Positions 7,290 through 18,200 of a DNA stretch of 43,091 nt are shown here, piece after piece. Origin of the DNA: Microcaldota archaeon (GTDB lineage Archaea > Micrarchaeota > Micrarchaeia > Anstonellales > Anstonellaceae); NCBI GenBank assembly GCA_021813025.1, contig JAKAME010000003.1, positions 1 to 43,091 of the forward strand, in the 5' to 3' direction. Numbering within the stretch: the stretch's first letter is position 1; every line of letters starts with the position of its first letter. Both the position numbers and the translations under genes were made by a program. The notes below the pieces were generated by a model. The model was not told the DNA's origin. It worked only from the letters and a program-made list of their open reading frames with translations, and ran no database searches.

Positions 7290-9455
7290 CTAGGGCGAGG
7301 GCGGCTGTTTTGGCTGGATTGTCGCGCTCCTGAACAGGTTCATGAACTCCTCAGGGTCTATGCGCAGGCCCAGCTTGGCTTCGGTGTGGGGCTGGCCTAT
7401 GATGTTCTGCCATGCGCCATACAGCTCGATGCCGCCGTACATTGCCCGAAGCTCGGGCTGGATGAAGACATTGCTTCGCGAGACGTCATAGCCGACCGAG
7501 ACAGCGGGTGAAATATAGTGGCCTTTCTCGTTCGCCTGCGAGCCTATCGGGATTAGCAGCCTGGGGACGAATATCAGGAGGTTGGATGGTATCTCCTGAG
7601 GCCGGTATTGCATCTGCAGGCCCACGTCTATGAGCGGCCTGACGTTGAAGAACTCGCCGCGCATGAACAGGGACTCGACGCCCTCCAGCGCCACTCTGGC
7701 GTTGGTGATGAGCCTGTCCTTGAAGCTGGGGGCGCGCACCATGAGGCTGTAGTCAAGGTTCAGGGTTTTGTTGTCCGCCGTCTGGAACAGCTTGAGTGGG
7801 TCGGAGTAGCCGGTGACCTGGTCGCGCTTGAAGACGCCAAGCTCGGCGCCCATCCGATAGTCGATTTGCGAATAGCTCAGGCCGGGGCGGACGAAGTGGC
7901 CGTAGCCGTTGAAGAATATGGCCGTGGCAAAGCGGAGGGTGTAGATGCCGGGATGGTCCAGCTTGTTATCGTTGATTTCGTACTCCACTTCCTGCCTGTC
8001 GTTGAGGAAGTATGTTGTTGACTTCTTCATGCGCTTGTATATCTCGGCGTTGAGGTCGAAATAGGCCGGGACCACCGAGCGCTCGCCATTGATGCCGCGG
8101 AGCAGCTCTTCGCTGAGTTTGGACGACACGTTGACGACGATGTCGAACTGGCCCAGCGGGCGGATGTTGGTTTTGTTTATGGTGACTTTTGGGATGTCGA
8201 GCCCGGCCGTGGAGTAGCGCATGGGGTTGGCTGGCGAGTTTCTCCAGATGGTGATGAAGTCAAGAAATGCCTGAAAATCCCCGTTCATGGCCCTGTCGTA
8301 GAGGGCCTTGGCTTGGGCAGCTGTCGAGCCGGCGAACCAGGAGTCGTCGCTGAAATAGGTGTCTGTGAGAAACGCCCTCGCGTCTTTCAGTGTGACCTTC
8401 ATCAGGTCGATGAATTCCTTGTCCGGGGTGTTGTTGCTCTGGCGGAATTCCTCGGCCAGAATGCGCGCGCCAAAAAGAAGGCCGAGGTATTTGCGGGCGT
8501 CGGTAAGATAATCTAGCTCGTTTGGGTATTTGGCATTGAGATAGCCGCTTGACCAGTCCATGTCCAGAAGGTTGCCCATCTGGTACTCCATGAACAGGCC
8601 CGAGACGTCAAGGCCTTGGTTTGAGAAGAGGGACGGGTATCTGATGCCTACCGTGCCCGGCCTCCAGTCCACAACGGCGGTCGGGTTGATTGGCACGTAT
8701 TTGGGTGCGCCCTCGGTTGAGACGACCGGCTCGGTGGGTTCGGCCCTCCTTGGCTCCTCCTTCCTTTCATCGGCCTGTGGAGCGGGGCTGACGAATGACG
8801 AGCGGCGGAGGCTGTGGGCGTTGATGTAGCTGTTCGCCTGCTCATACGCCCCTTGGTTGAGCTGGGACATCGTATAGGCGTCCAGGCCGACCTTGTTGTC
8901 TGACGCAAGCACGGCCCCGACATAATATGGCAGGCGCTTGTCCTCCGGCAGGCTGCGGGCGAAGGAGAGAAGGTCGTCCACGTCCCTCTGTATGAAGGTG
9001 CGCTGGACTTCGGGGGAATAAGCCCAGTTGAATATGTTGGTCAGCCGCTTGTTGCCCTCCTTTGACTCGTCAATCAGGTAGGTGCCCTCCGCCTTGAGGC
9101 TGGCGAGGGACTGGTCGAAAACGCCGTCAGCTTCGAGCCGCCTTTGCACGTACATGGCGGCTTGCGGGCTGCCCTCGCCCGCAAGTATGGCGGCCGCGCG
9201 CAGCTTGACCCTGTCCGCCTCGTCGAGGGTGCGGATTTCTGAGGCCTTGAGGATTTTGTCTATCTCCGCCATCACCCGCGAAGCGTTCTCCGGCCCGGCA
9301 TTGGCGAGGGTGTTGGCCACCACGAATGCGGCCATCGTCCTTTTGTTAGCGCTGGTTTTGGGGCTGGTGACCACTTTCATCTGCTTTTCATAGGTCTCGT
9401 TGAAGGGAGTCTGCACGGCCTGTATATTGCTTTGCAACACGAAGAACACCATCAT
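7290..9455 (-). CDS. Large protein with predicted C-terminal beta-barrel-like domain
   Basis: 721 residues, no family recognised. Residues 1-210 are helical and repeat-like (FVVANTLANAG, AAAILAGEGSP). A charged Pro/Glu linker follows (about 212-235). Residues about 430-705 show long amphipathic strands with alternating polar and apolar residues, aromatic girdles and Gly-rich turns, such as YTLRFATAIFF, LSYSQIDYRMGAEL, LIDVGLQMQY, ISPAVSVGYDV and FIQPELRAMYG. This is the look of a bacterial outer-membrane barrel with a dozen or more strands. No signal peptide is seen (MMVFFVLQSNI). The start overlaps a short upstream ORF by ATGA and follows a G-run ribosome site; ATG 9452 is an alternative. 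Confidence 0.75.
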   Translation of the reverse strand: MMVFFVLQSNIQAVQTPFNETYEKQMKVVTSPKTSANKRTMAAFVVANTLANAGPENASRVMAEIDKILKASEIRTLDEADRVKLRAAAILAGEGSPQAAMYVQRRLEADGVFDQSLASLKAEGTYLIDESKEGNKRLTNIFNWAYSPEVQRTFIQRDVDDLLSFARSLPEDKRLPYYVGAVLASDNKVGLDAYTMSQLNQGAYEQANSYINAHSLRRSSFVSPAPQADERKEEPRRAEPTEPVVSTEGAPKYVPINPTAVVDWRPGTVGIRYPSLFSNQGLDVSGLFMEYQMGNLLDMDWSSGYLNAKYPNELDYLTDARKYLGLLFGARILAEEFRQSNNTPDKEFIDLMKVTLKDARAFLTDTYFSDDSWFAGSTAAQAKALYDRAMNGDFQAFLDFITIWRNSPANPMRYSTAGLDIPKVTINKTNIRPLGQFDIVVNVSSKLSEELLRGINGERSVVPAYFDLNAEIYKRMKKSTTYFLNDRQEVEYEINDNKLDHPGIYTLRFATAIFFNGYGHFVRPGLSYSQIDYRMGAELGVFKRDQVTGYSDPLKLFQTADNKTLNLDYSLMVRAPSFKDRLITNARVALEGVESLFMRGEFFNVRPLIDVGLQMQYRPQEIPSNLLIFVPRLLIPIGSQANEKGHYISPAVSVGYDVSRSNVFIQPELRAMYGGIELYGAWQNIIGQPHTEAKLGLRIDPEEFMNLFRSATIQPKQPPSP

Positions 9456-9475
9456 CCCCCCATGCGCATGTTCAT
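9452..9475 (-). promoter_or_regulatory. Short leader ORF coupled to the 721-aa gene
   Basis: Seven codons, MNMRMGG-stop, whose TGA overlaps the first ATG of the 721-aa gene (ATGA). An A/T-rich TATA-like stretch lies about 25 bp upstream. It could be a translational coupling device or chance. Confidence 0.25.
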
Positions 9476-9513
9476 GGATTCTACTCCTCGTCCTATATTA
9501 TTAATGTGATGGG

Positions 9514-11649
9514 TTACCTCCGCTTCCTGTCCTCCGCGAGGCGCTGGAGGTAATAGCCGCACAGGTCTGCCAGCCTGGAGCTCTCCGAGCCGGGCTGCGC
9601 GCGGTCGGGCGAGTCGGCGAGGATGGAACGGACGCTTCTGAAAAGGTATTCCGCATAATCCTGCTCCGAGCCGGTGTAGGTCCGCCCCTTCTTGTCCGCC
9701 ATCACAAGCTTGGCATTCTCTCCCCCAACGAAGTCGTCTTTGGCCTGCCCGCCGGCCATCATGCGGCTGTGGGCGTACTGGAACAGAGTGCCCAGAAGCC
9801 TTTCGGCCTCTGGCGTGAGCGGCCTGAGCGGCATCACTGGATAGATGGAAATCATTTCGCCCTCGCGCTTTAGCTGGAAGAGCCCGCGGCGCAGTTCGGA
9901 GCCTCTGCGGTCGAGGGCGTCAAAATCGCTGTCTGTGAGCGTGAGGTTGACTATGAATCGCCCTCCGGCCGCCTTGTTGTACTCGTCCCGGGCAGACCCG
10001 AACGAGGCGCTGTCAGGCTCGAATGAGAACAGCTTCTGCACGGGCTTGAGCAGGCTGCCCTCCGCCCCCAAGCGCGCGTCCAGCCCGCAGGAGGTGATGA
10101 CCGCCTGGCTGAGGAGAGCAAGGTCGCCGGCCAGGATGGAATATACCGCCGCCTGCGTCTGCTCGTCAAGATTTGCAAGGCCTATGAGCACCAGGCTCTT
10201 GACCACCTGCACGCTGCCCTCAGCCTTCGGGTTTGCCTCAAGCGAGCGGGCCAGAGTGAGTGCGGAGCGTTTCTTGTATTCTGCCTGCTGCTCCGTGCCT
10301 GCGTAGAAGTCGAGGCGGTCCAGCGAGCCGGCCGCATCCGCAGCATAGGAGGGCAGGCCGCTCAGGAAAGAAAGCGAATTCTCGACGCTGGTGCGCACGG
10401 TCGGGTAGAACTCCAGCGCGGAGCCGTCGCCCAAGGCACCCAGTATGGCAGGCAGGAGGCCGGAGTTGGCATTCAGCCATGCCTTGGCGCCTGCGGCATC
10501 CGCAGGCTTCACTCCTTCGGGCGGGACGGCAATTTTCCCGCTTGCTATTGAGGAATAGTAGGTGAATTCCTCCAAAGCCGCGGCAGCCATCTGCTGCAGC
10601 CCGCTCTTGATTATGTATTCGTCGGGACTGCCCTCTGCGCGGTCGGCAATTGACTGCAGGCGCTTGAGGAGGGCAGCCCTCTCAGTTGGGCAGCTGGAGG
10701 TGGCGCGGTATGCCAGCTTGAGGAAAGACTGCACGCGCTTCTCGCTTTCTGCAGCATCGGTGGTAAGCTCGCCGCTCGCCGCGTCCTTCTCCACCCGCTT
10801 GATTGGAATCGAGAACTTTCCCCCTTTTTCGGAAATTGCAGCCGTTAGTATGGAGCCTGCAAGCGCGCCGGCTTGCTCGGGGTTTTCCGAGCGCGAGGCG
10901 AGGTTGGAGAGGCGGAGGGCCGCGTCAAAGCGGGCGGAATAGGAGTCGGTTTGCCCTTCCGGCGGGCGGCCGCGCATGGAGGACAGCAGCGCGTCGGTGT
11001 CTATCTCGCTCACCTGCTCGCTGCCCTCCTCCCTGCCTGTGACCGGCTGGGGGATGGTCTTGGACAGAGCCTCCTTCTGCTCTGCTGTTGGCGGGCTTTC
11101 AGCCACATGCTGCAGTGGCTGCTCTTGGCGGCGCGCCACCAAATCAAGGTTGGTTTGCCAGGAATTCGAAGGCCCGCCCAGGCGCTCGAACTCCTTGCGC
11201 GCGCCGATGAGCAGCTCCCAGAAGGCCGAGGTGTCTGCGCCCGTGCTCCACTCGCTCACGTGCTTGAAGAAGGCGTCCTGCACTGCTGGATAGCCGTCGG
11301 CCACCTTGTAGGCTTCGTAGAGCATGGCGCCCAGCTGCTCGGGCTTGTTGCTCACGGCTACCCACTGGTTCCTTTTGGCGCTCTTGTAGAAGATGTTGTT
11401 GAGCACCCACTCCTCGACTTCCCCGGCAGCCTGAGCGCCGGCCTCGCCCTTGGGCCCTGCATGGCAGAGGCGGGCGGCCTCGCGTATGGCCTGCAGGCGG
11501 ATGTCTATGCTGCCCCCCCGCTTGAGGGCCTCGCTCACGGTCGTATGCTTTGGCTGGCCGTTGTCAAGCACGGTGAGCGGCGCGGACTTGACCGCGTCGC
11601 CCTGCGGGGGCGCGGGGCTCTCTTTTTTGACGTCCTGCCAAATCATCAT
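9514..11649 (-). CDS. Large alpha-helical protein of unknown function
   Basis: 711 residues, no family recognised. Composition and heptad-free amphipathic helices (for example ALRLSNLASRSENPEQAGAL and SALTLARSLEANPKAEG) suggest an alpha-solenoid or helical-repeat scaffold. The first 90 residues and 165-220 are low-complexity and polar. A short beta-like piece near 560-610 (GRFIVNLTLTDSDFDAL) interrupts the helices. No signal peptide or membrane segment is visible. It starts 11 bp after the stop of the 1159-aa gene with GGGGGCC in between, and ends 58 bp before the 721-aa gene, so it lies inside the same transcript. ATG 11646 is an alternative start. Confidence 0.75.
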   Translation of the reverse strand: MMIWQDVKKESPAPPQGDAVKSAPLTVLDNGQPKHTTVSEALKRGGSIDIRLQAIREAARLCHAGPKGEAGAQAAGEVEEWVLNNIFYKSAKRNQWVAVSNKPEQLGAMLYEAYKVADGYPAVQDAFFKHVSEWSTGADTSAFWELLIGARKEFERLGGPSNSWQTNLDLVARRQEQPLQHVAESPPTAEQKEALSKTIPQPVTGREEGSEQVSEIDTDALLSSMRGRPPEGQTDSYSARFDAALRLSNLASRSENPEQAGALAGSILTAAISEKGGKFSIPIKRVEKDAASGELTTDAAESEKRVQSFLKLAYRATSSCPTERAALLKRLQSIADRAEGSPDEYIIKSGLQQMAAAALEEFTYYSSIASGKIAVPPEGVKPADAAGAKAWLNANSGLLPAILGALGDGSALEFYPTVRTSVENSLSFLSGLPSYAADAAGSLDRLDFYAGTEQQAEYKKRSALTLARSLEANPKAEGSVQVVKSLVLIGLANLDEQTQAAVYSILAGDLALLSQAVITSCGLDARLGAEGSLLKPVQKLFSFEPDSASFGSARDEYNKAAGGRFIVNLTLTDSDFDALDRRGSELRRGLFQLKREGEMISIYPVMPLRPLTPEAERLLGTLFQYAHSRMMAGGQAKDDFVGGENAKLVMADKKGRTYTGSEQDYAEYLFRSVRSILADSPDRAQPGSESSRLADLCGYYLQRLAEDRKRR

Positions 11650-11660
11650 GCACAGGCCCC

Positions 11661-14600
11661 CTATCCGTGCCGCGCGCGGCGGGGAACGAGCCTGCGGATG
11701 CCGCCGCCCCTCAGCTCGCCGCTGTCCTTCTTCTCCTCAGGCTTTGGCAGGGCGCCGATGGCCTCGAGGAACAGCTTGTAGCCGCCCTGGATGTTTCCGC
11801 CGGAGTCGAACTCCTGGATGGGCGCGCACATCCACCCGCCGTTCTCTTTGTACGCCCTATAAACGTCGACGTTTTTGACCGCGCCGGTGGCCTCGTCCTT
11901 GAGCTGGTAGGAGAGGATGAGCTTGGGGTCGGTTGCGGATGAGCCCGGGCCCTCGCGCACTGTCAGCGGAACGGTCTTGCCGGGCTTGCCGCCCTCGCCC
12001 TCTATCTGCACGTCCCAGGGCGTGATGTAGGAGAGGTAGGATTTGGCCTGCACGTCGGCCTTGGCCCACTCCTCGGCGTCCAGCGCCACGCCTATGAAGC
12101 CGTTTCCAGACCAGTTGAGCTTTATCGGAGGCGCGGCCCCGCCCGCGTCCAGGGTTACGGGGGTCACGAACATGTCTTTGAGTTTCCTGAAGGAAGCCTC
12201 CTCGCCGCTCATCACGCGCTGAATAAACTTCTCGTTGAAACGGTATTCGGTCGCTTCCGGGGCCGCCACCTCCTCATGGGTGGCTGGGTCGATTTTGGTG
12301 TGATAGGTGACAAAGGCGGCAGTCTGGCCAGCATAGATGAGCCGCTTCTCGAACCAGTGGCTGCCGTCCGCGAGCTTCCCATCGGCCCCTGCCTCGACTG
12401 CAACCGGCACCGGCCTGCCGCTGCTTGGGATTAGGCGGAAGGGGGAGTTGCCGTCCTTGTCTGTCACCGAGCCGGTCGCGTAGTCGACGACTTCGGAATA
12501 CATGCCGATGCCCATGACGCCCACGGGCATGTTTGAGGCCGGCAGCTCCTCCAGAAGCTGATAGCGCCGGAGGGTGTTTCCGCTGGCATCGGTATCCTCC
12601 ACCGGAATCACAAGGTTGCGCCGGAAAAACTCCGCAGGCACCTGCAAATCGCCCAGCTTCACCGTGAACACGCCGCGCGAGCCGGCCTCGAGCGGATTGG
12701 GCATGATGACGGCTTCGCTCTTCACGACAGGCTGGCCGTTCTCGCCGATGACCGGGCTGCCGTCAGGGTTTGTGACAGGCACGTTGACGGCCTTCACCAC
12801 TTGGGAGCGGAATGTCACCGTTCCGGCAGTGATGTATTGCGCGACTGGGCCGAAGTCCACATGGTCCCAATCCACGTCCTCGGGCGCGTGCTTGCGCACG
12901 GTAATCTTGTAGTCCTGAGGCGTGAAGCGGGTGACCGCAGTGCCTGCATTCGAGCGCTGCATCTCCTCGCTGATGTAATCCTTCGGGTCCACCCCTGCCT
13001 GTATCTTGAAAGAGCCGTCGGCCTTGCCGTATTGGTAATAGTAGTAGGCGTAATACTTGTCCTCGGCGCCGGTGGTGACGCTGAAGGTGTAGACGCGCTC
13101 TATTTTGGGGTTGGTGCCCTCCACGCCAGCCTGCGGCTCCCGGTCGATGCCCACTATGCTTTCGGTGCGGTTGGCCTGGGCCGGCAGCCCCGGCATGCCG
13201 ATGGGGCCGTCAATATCCTGTATGAATTCGCCGTTGTCGCTGCGGAAGAGGAGGCCCTTGAGAGTGCCGATTGGGGCGCTTGAATCTGCCGGGGCCGACA
13301 CCGGCACGCCCGGCGTGATGAGGTCCTGGTCTTCCTTGCCCCCGGACATGAGCGTGACGGTGACGTCCACGACCGCCTTGTCGGTGTTGGCTACGTGCTC
13401 CTTGAGAGGCTCCACATGCACTTTCAGCCGGGTGGGCACGTCTGAGCCGGTGCCGGTGAAACGGATGTTTTTGAGGTTGAGGTACCAGCTGGCCGGATGG
13501 TCGGGGTCCTCGAAATCCCTGTTGCTTTTGTCCGGCTTGCGCCGGTCAATCCAGTCCATGTAGGCCATGCGTTTTTCAAACGAGTCGTCGAGCCTGTATT
13601 TGCCGCCCTCTGATGCGAGGATGCTGTTGAGCAGGTTCTGCGCCTCGTCATAGAATTTGCCCGGCCCCCGGCGCGCGGCCTCCGCTTCGATGGCCTTGGC
13701 CATGGAGTCCATCATGTCCGGGTCCATGACAGCCAGATAGTCCACCCCGTCGGCCAGATAGTTCTCAATCTCCGGGCGCTGGGGCGCGGTCTTGACTCCG
13801 AAGTAGAAGAGGTTCGTGTCCAGATTCCGATTGGCGTCCACCATGTCCGCATACCAGTTTCTTTTTATGAGCTCAGGGCTGGGCGGCGGCTCGTGGGATG
13901 CCGAGCCTGACGCGAACTCCTTGGACTTCGTGTCCATGAGGATATCGTGGATGAGATTGGCCCATGGCTCGTTGCTACTGCCCCCCTTGGAGACGTCGGA
14001 GAATATTGGCTCCAGCACGAACGCGCGGATGATGTTCTTGGACTGCAGGGCGAGGTTGTGGTTGAACCAGGCCGTGAGCTTGGCCCCCAGCCCGTCGAGG
14101 CGCTTGGAATGGTCGTTGAGCCAGTCGGAGGGGATTGCGAGAGTGCATTCCTTCTCCGGCACGTCTGAGCCGCCAGTTCCGTAGGCCGAGATGCCGTATT
14201 TGGAGCGAGTCTTGGCCGGAAGATTGACCCTCAAGTCATCGAACAGATACTCCCCGTCCTTGTTCTTCATGTTCACCAGATAGGCCTTGATTTGGGAGCG
14301 GGAAAGCAGGTCCCATGCGTTCCCGATGGGGCGGAAACGGCCGCCTGCCATGCCCTTGGCCTCGGAGCGCAGGGCGTCGCGGGCCGTGATGCTGGCGGTT
14401 TTGAGCGCGTCGCGCTTTGCAGCCAGTTCGGCCTTCTGCGAGTCTGTGACCGTTCCGCCCTGCTGCGCTATCTGGCCTTCCAGAGCGTCAAGCTCGACGC
14501 CGGCCGTATAGAGCGCGAATATGGCCGGTTTCGCGGCCGCGGGCAGGAAACCCAGCATTTTGTCAATCTCGTCATCCGGCCGGTTGTCCTTCTTGCCCAA

Positions 14601-15140
14601 GGCCACCATGTCGAGGCCCAGGGTGATGATGCCCTGCAGTATGATGACGTCGGGTATGGCCACCCAGTCGGCGCGATACTCGCGCTCCAAATCTGCGTAA
14701 TGCTCCAGCGCGCGCTGGTTGGAATAGGATTCTGAAAGCGGCTCCTTGAGCACGGCCGCCTGCGCGTCCGGGGCGTACTCGCTGCTCTTGATGAAGTTTC
14801 CGGGGCTTGCTATGAACTGGTCCTCAAGGGCCTGCCCCACCTGCTGGAACAGGCTCTGGCGCCGGCCCTTGGTCTGGCGCGCGGCATCGGCATAGCGGGC
14901 GGCCGGGCCGTCGCCCAGAGAGGCCTTGAGCCATGAGCGGAAATCCTCCAGCCTCGTCTCGTCGAGCTTGTCGGTGATTTCCCGAACGCTTGGGATTGTG
15001 CCGCCGCTCACATAATCCTGCACTATGGCCACGAGGCGGTTTCTGAAGAATTCCTCGAGTTTTTTCGTTGCCTCGCCCTGGCTGACAAAGATGGACTTGC
15101 TGGCGACACCCTCGTCTTTCTGCAACAACATAAGCACCAT
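11661..15140 (-). CDS. Giant two-part protein: helical N-half, beta-rich C-half
   Basis: 1159 residues, no family recognised. The N-terminal 540 residues are mainly helical and start with a coiled segment (SQGEATKKLEEFFRNRL). From about 560 to 1110 the protein is beta-rich, with Tyr-rich strands (YYAYYYYQYGK) and several Ig-like stretches (AVVDVTVTLMSG, GVFTVKLGDLQVP). The tail is Arg-rich (RRLVPRRARHG). No signal peptide is visible; ATG 15140 sits just after a GGGGTGAG ribosome site and ATG 15131 is also possible. It lies 11 bp upstream of the 711-aa gene and 65 bp downstream of the 1486-aa gene. A structural surface or envelope role is inferred from context only. Confidence 0.75.
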   Translation of the reverse strand: MVLMLLQKDEGVASKSIFVSQGEATKKLEEFFRNRLVAIVQDYVSGGTIPSVREITDKLDETRLEDFRSWLKASLGDGPAARYADAARQTKGRRQSLFQQVGQALEDQFIASPGNFIKSSEYAPDAQAAVLKEPLSESYSNQRALEHYADLEREYRADWVAIPDVIILQGIITLGLDMVALGKKDNRPDDEIDKMLGFLPAAAKPAIFALYTAGVELDALEGQIAQQGGTVTDSQKAELAAKRDALKTASITARDALRSEAKGMAGGRFRPIGNAWDLLSRSQIKAYLVNMKNKDGEYLFDDLRVNLPAKTRSKYGISAYGTGGSDVPEKECTLAIPSDWLNDHSKRLDGLGAKLTAWFNHNLALQSKNIIRAFVLEPIFSDVSKGGSSNEPWANLIHDILMDTKSKEFASGSASHEPPPSPELIKRNWYADMVDANRNLDTNLFYFGVKTAPQRPEIENYLADGVDYLAVMDPDMMDSMAKAIEAEAARRGPGKFYDEAQNLLNSILASEGGKYRLDDSFEKRMAYMDWIDRRKPDKSNRDFEDPDHPASWYLNLKNIRFTGTGSDVPTRLKVHVEPLKEHVANTDKAVVDVTVTLMSGGKEDQDLITPGVPVSAPADSSAPIGTLKGLLFRSDNGEFIQDIDGPIGMPGLPAQANRTESIVGIDREPQAGVEGTNPKIERVYTFSVTTGAEDKYYAYYYYQYGKADGSFKIQAGVDPKDYISEEMQRSNAGTAVTRFTPQDYKITVRKHAPEDVDWDHVDFGPVAQYITAGTVTFRSQVVKAVNVPVTNPDGSPVIGENGQPVVKSEAVIMPNPLEAGSRGVFTVKLGDLQVPAEFFRRNLVIPVEDTDASGNTLRRYQLLEELPASNMPVGVMGIGMYSEVVDYATGSVTDKDGNSPFRLIPSSGRPVPVAVEAGADGKLADGSHWFEKRLIYAGQTAAFVTYHTKIDPATHEEVAAPEATEYRFNEKFIQRVMSGEEASFRKLKDMFVTPVTLDAGGAAPPIKLNWSGNGFIGVALDAEEWAKADVQAKSYLSYITPWDVQIEGEGGKPGKTVPLTVREGPGSSATDPKLILSYQLKDEATGAVKNVDVYRAYKENGGWMCAPIQEFDSGGNIQGGYKLFLEAIGALPKPEEKKDSGELRGGGIRRLVPRRARHG

Positions 15141-15141
15141 C

Positions 15142-15171
15142 TCACCCCTGCAACATGCATTGGTTTTCCAT
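15142..15171 (-). promoter_or_regulatory. Short leader ORF before the 1159-aa gene
   Basis: Nine codons, MENQCMLQG-stop. Its TGA is separated by one base from the ATG of the 1159-aa gene, and its last codons supply the GGGGTGAG ribosome site. It mirrors the short ORF before the 721-aa gene. Confidence 0.25.
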
Positions 15172-15205
15172 GATTATAATACCCCGCCACGGCCATTCAA
15201 GCGCG

Positions 15206-18200
15206 CTATTTCTTCGCAGGCCCCTTCTTTTCCTCAGGCTCAAGCGGCACTGCCTCCTCCGGCTCCTCTTCCTCCTTTTTGGGAGCCTGCTTTTGCGGAG
15301 CTTCCTTTTTCGGCTCGGTTTTGGCAGGAGGCGGCGTGACTTTCTTGGGCGTGGCCTTCTTCGGAGTCACCTCTCCGGCATCGGGTGTGCCGGTAGTTGG
15401 AGTCTCGGTGCCGATTGTAGTCTTGATGCTGGTTGGAGTGGTGGTGCCGGGCGTCTCGGTTTTCATCGGCTCGATTGGCTTGGGAGAAGGCGCGGGGTTC
15501 TGCTCCACGCGCGCCTTGTCAAGGTCAAGGTATTTCTGGCGCGCTGCGTTCGGGTCGCCGAACTTCTCCCACTGAAGCGGGCTGTAGCGGGTGTCTGTGT
15601 TGGGAAGATAGGTCCTGGTCTCCCCACTGGGCGTTTTCGTTTCGTAAGGCCCGCCGAACACGTAGGTGAATTGCAGCCTGACCCCAAAGTTTGACACCTG
15701 CCCCCAGTCAAGCTTGGAGAACATGTAGTCCACCGAAGCGCCGAGGCGGGCGTTGGGGCCTATTGGAGTGTAGGTCTGCAGTTGGGTGCGCAGGGTGGGG
15801 TTGAGGGTGCCCATGCCCGTGCCTGCATATCCTGCCTCCACGCTGAACTGGGTGTTGGTGCCGGGCAGCACCGAGCCGGAGTAGAGGCGGGCGAACAGGG
15901 TGGCCTCGCTCAGCTGCACTGCCGTGGCATTGGCTGAGAGGCTGGCCCCGAAGTCGCCGGCCAAATCCGCGAGGATGGGCACCGTGCGGCTGGCCATTAG
16001 GCGGAAGGGGATTGGAGGTATCCAGTTGCGGGTGATTTGGGGCATGTCGTTTATGGCATAGCTGACTGCGCGGTCCTTGTTGAACAGCTCGAACGCGGCC
16101 GTGTAGGGGGCGGAGGGAATGAAGATTGAGCCGACTATATCCAAGTCAACGCCAGTGCCGTTTGGGAACAGGCCAAGTAGGCGGGTGTCCTTCTCCTTGA
16201 ACCTCCAGTCAACCCTTATGTTGCCGAAAGGCATGATGTTCCTGCCGCCGATGAAGAGGCTGTCGATGCTCTGGTAGGTGCCAAGGCCGTTGCCATACAT
16301 GCCGCTCTCAAGGAAGGTGCCGGAGCCCTGCCCGCCAGAATACATCTGGGTGGAGAGATGCTCTGACATGAGCCTGAGCGCGTTGGCGCAATTGCCCGTG
16401 GCGCTGGTGGCATCTGCATTCGGGTTGTAGGGGTCTGAGTAGGTGATTATGAGGTCGGCGATGTCGCGGCCGGCCTTGTCGTTTGCAAGCAGCTTGTCCT
16501 TGAGCGCCTTGGCCGCCGCATTGATGGTCTGCGCGTTCTTCTGGCCGACAGGCGCTGACCACTGGGTGGCGAGCGGGGTCCAGGCGTTCCAGACCTCGCT
16601 GTTGTATTTGTAGTCGTAGGGGTTGCGGGTCCAGAACAGGCCCACTTCGGCCACGAAGTCCATGTTGAAGATTGAGCGGTCGCCCTCGTATTTGTAGAGG
16701 TTGAACTGCTCGTTGATTACGAACATGGAGGCGTTCACAAGCTTGGTGGTGAGCGGGAAGTTTGGATTGTAAATCGACTGGCCCAAGCCTGCCACGTCGC
16801 CGAGGGCCGGGCAGAAGGTCACCATCAGGCGGTTTTGGGGGTTGAAGGAGAATATGGCAGTGATGCCGTGCTGCCGCGCCGACTCGCCTATGCCGGCGAG
16901 CATGTCCATGGTCACGCCCCAGGCAGCCACTCCCCGCACAATGGTCGGATAGATTTCATTCGCAGGCTTTGATATGGTGAACCCGCGGGCCTCGTCTATC
17001 TTGTCGTCGAGCAGGGCGAGGGTTTTGGCGTCGGCCGGGTCGATGAGGTTGCGGGCCTGAATCAGCCAGCCCTTCCACAGCTGTCTTTCTGTGATGATTG
17101 CGCCCAAGGGGTCGAACTCGCGGATTTTGGAGATGGAGTCGAGGAAATCGTATGGCTTGTCTTTTAGAACCGGGTCCTGAGGCAGCTGGTCGGCAAGGCC
17201 GGGAGTGAAGAGCGCCTTGACTATGGAGTCCTTGTTCTGGTCGTGGATGTTTTGCAAGGTCGCGAGGTCGAATCCTGCCAGGTAATTGCTGCCGCCAACC
17301 GTCTTGGCGCCGAAGGCGTCGAACATGGGCTGATTCAGCAATCCGCTGCCAGCGAAGCGGTAGGCGTTGTACTGCCTGTCGCTCCAATAGGTGGCGCGCC
17401 GGGCATTTACGTAGTCCGAGAGCGGGCTGTAGCCAAGATTGGAGAACATGTCCACATAGCCGCCCGCGCTCTCGTTGCGCTGGCCGAAGAGCCCCTCTTT
17501 GCCTGAGTTGGCGTCGCCCCCGCCCTTGAGGATGTTCTTGGTGTAGCCGTAAGTGGGCACGCTGGTGAGCCCGGCCATGAGGCCGAGGCGGAATGGCGAG
17601 GGCTGGGGCAGGATGCGATTGTGCGTTTCAAATTCGGCCAGGGGCAGCCAGGCCTTCATCTCATACACTACAAGAGGCTTGCCGCCCGGGCCAATCATGT
17701 CGGGGATGCGGATTGCCTTGCGCAACTCCTTCACTTCATCGTGCGTCTTGACCTCATACGGGTTGCGGATTTCGACTATGTATTCGTGCGTCCCGTCGCC
17801 GCGGTCCACCACCTTGACGTCGGGCTGCACTGTGATGTTGTCGATTGGCTCGAAGCGGCCCGTGGGGGCGTTCCACACGCTGTTGGCCTGCATGGCCAGC
17901 TCCGCCAGCCGCTTTGAGAAGGCCGGGCCGTATTCCTTGCAGGCCGAGTCGCTGCGCACTATGACGTGCCAGAACACGCGCGCGTAGCCCTCGTCAAGCT
18001 CGTATGGAGTCCCGTCAGGTTTTGTGCCAACGCCCATTTTTGGCCTTGACTGGCTGGCGTCCACGTTGTGCTCCACGTTGAGCACGGGCCGATTGGAGGG
18101 CACGAACACAGTGCCGCGGCCGGTGTAGTCCATTGCCAGGTTGAAGGCCAGATAGCCGGCAACGTTCTGGACCGCAATCCAGCCCTCGCCCCCGTAAGCC

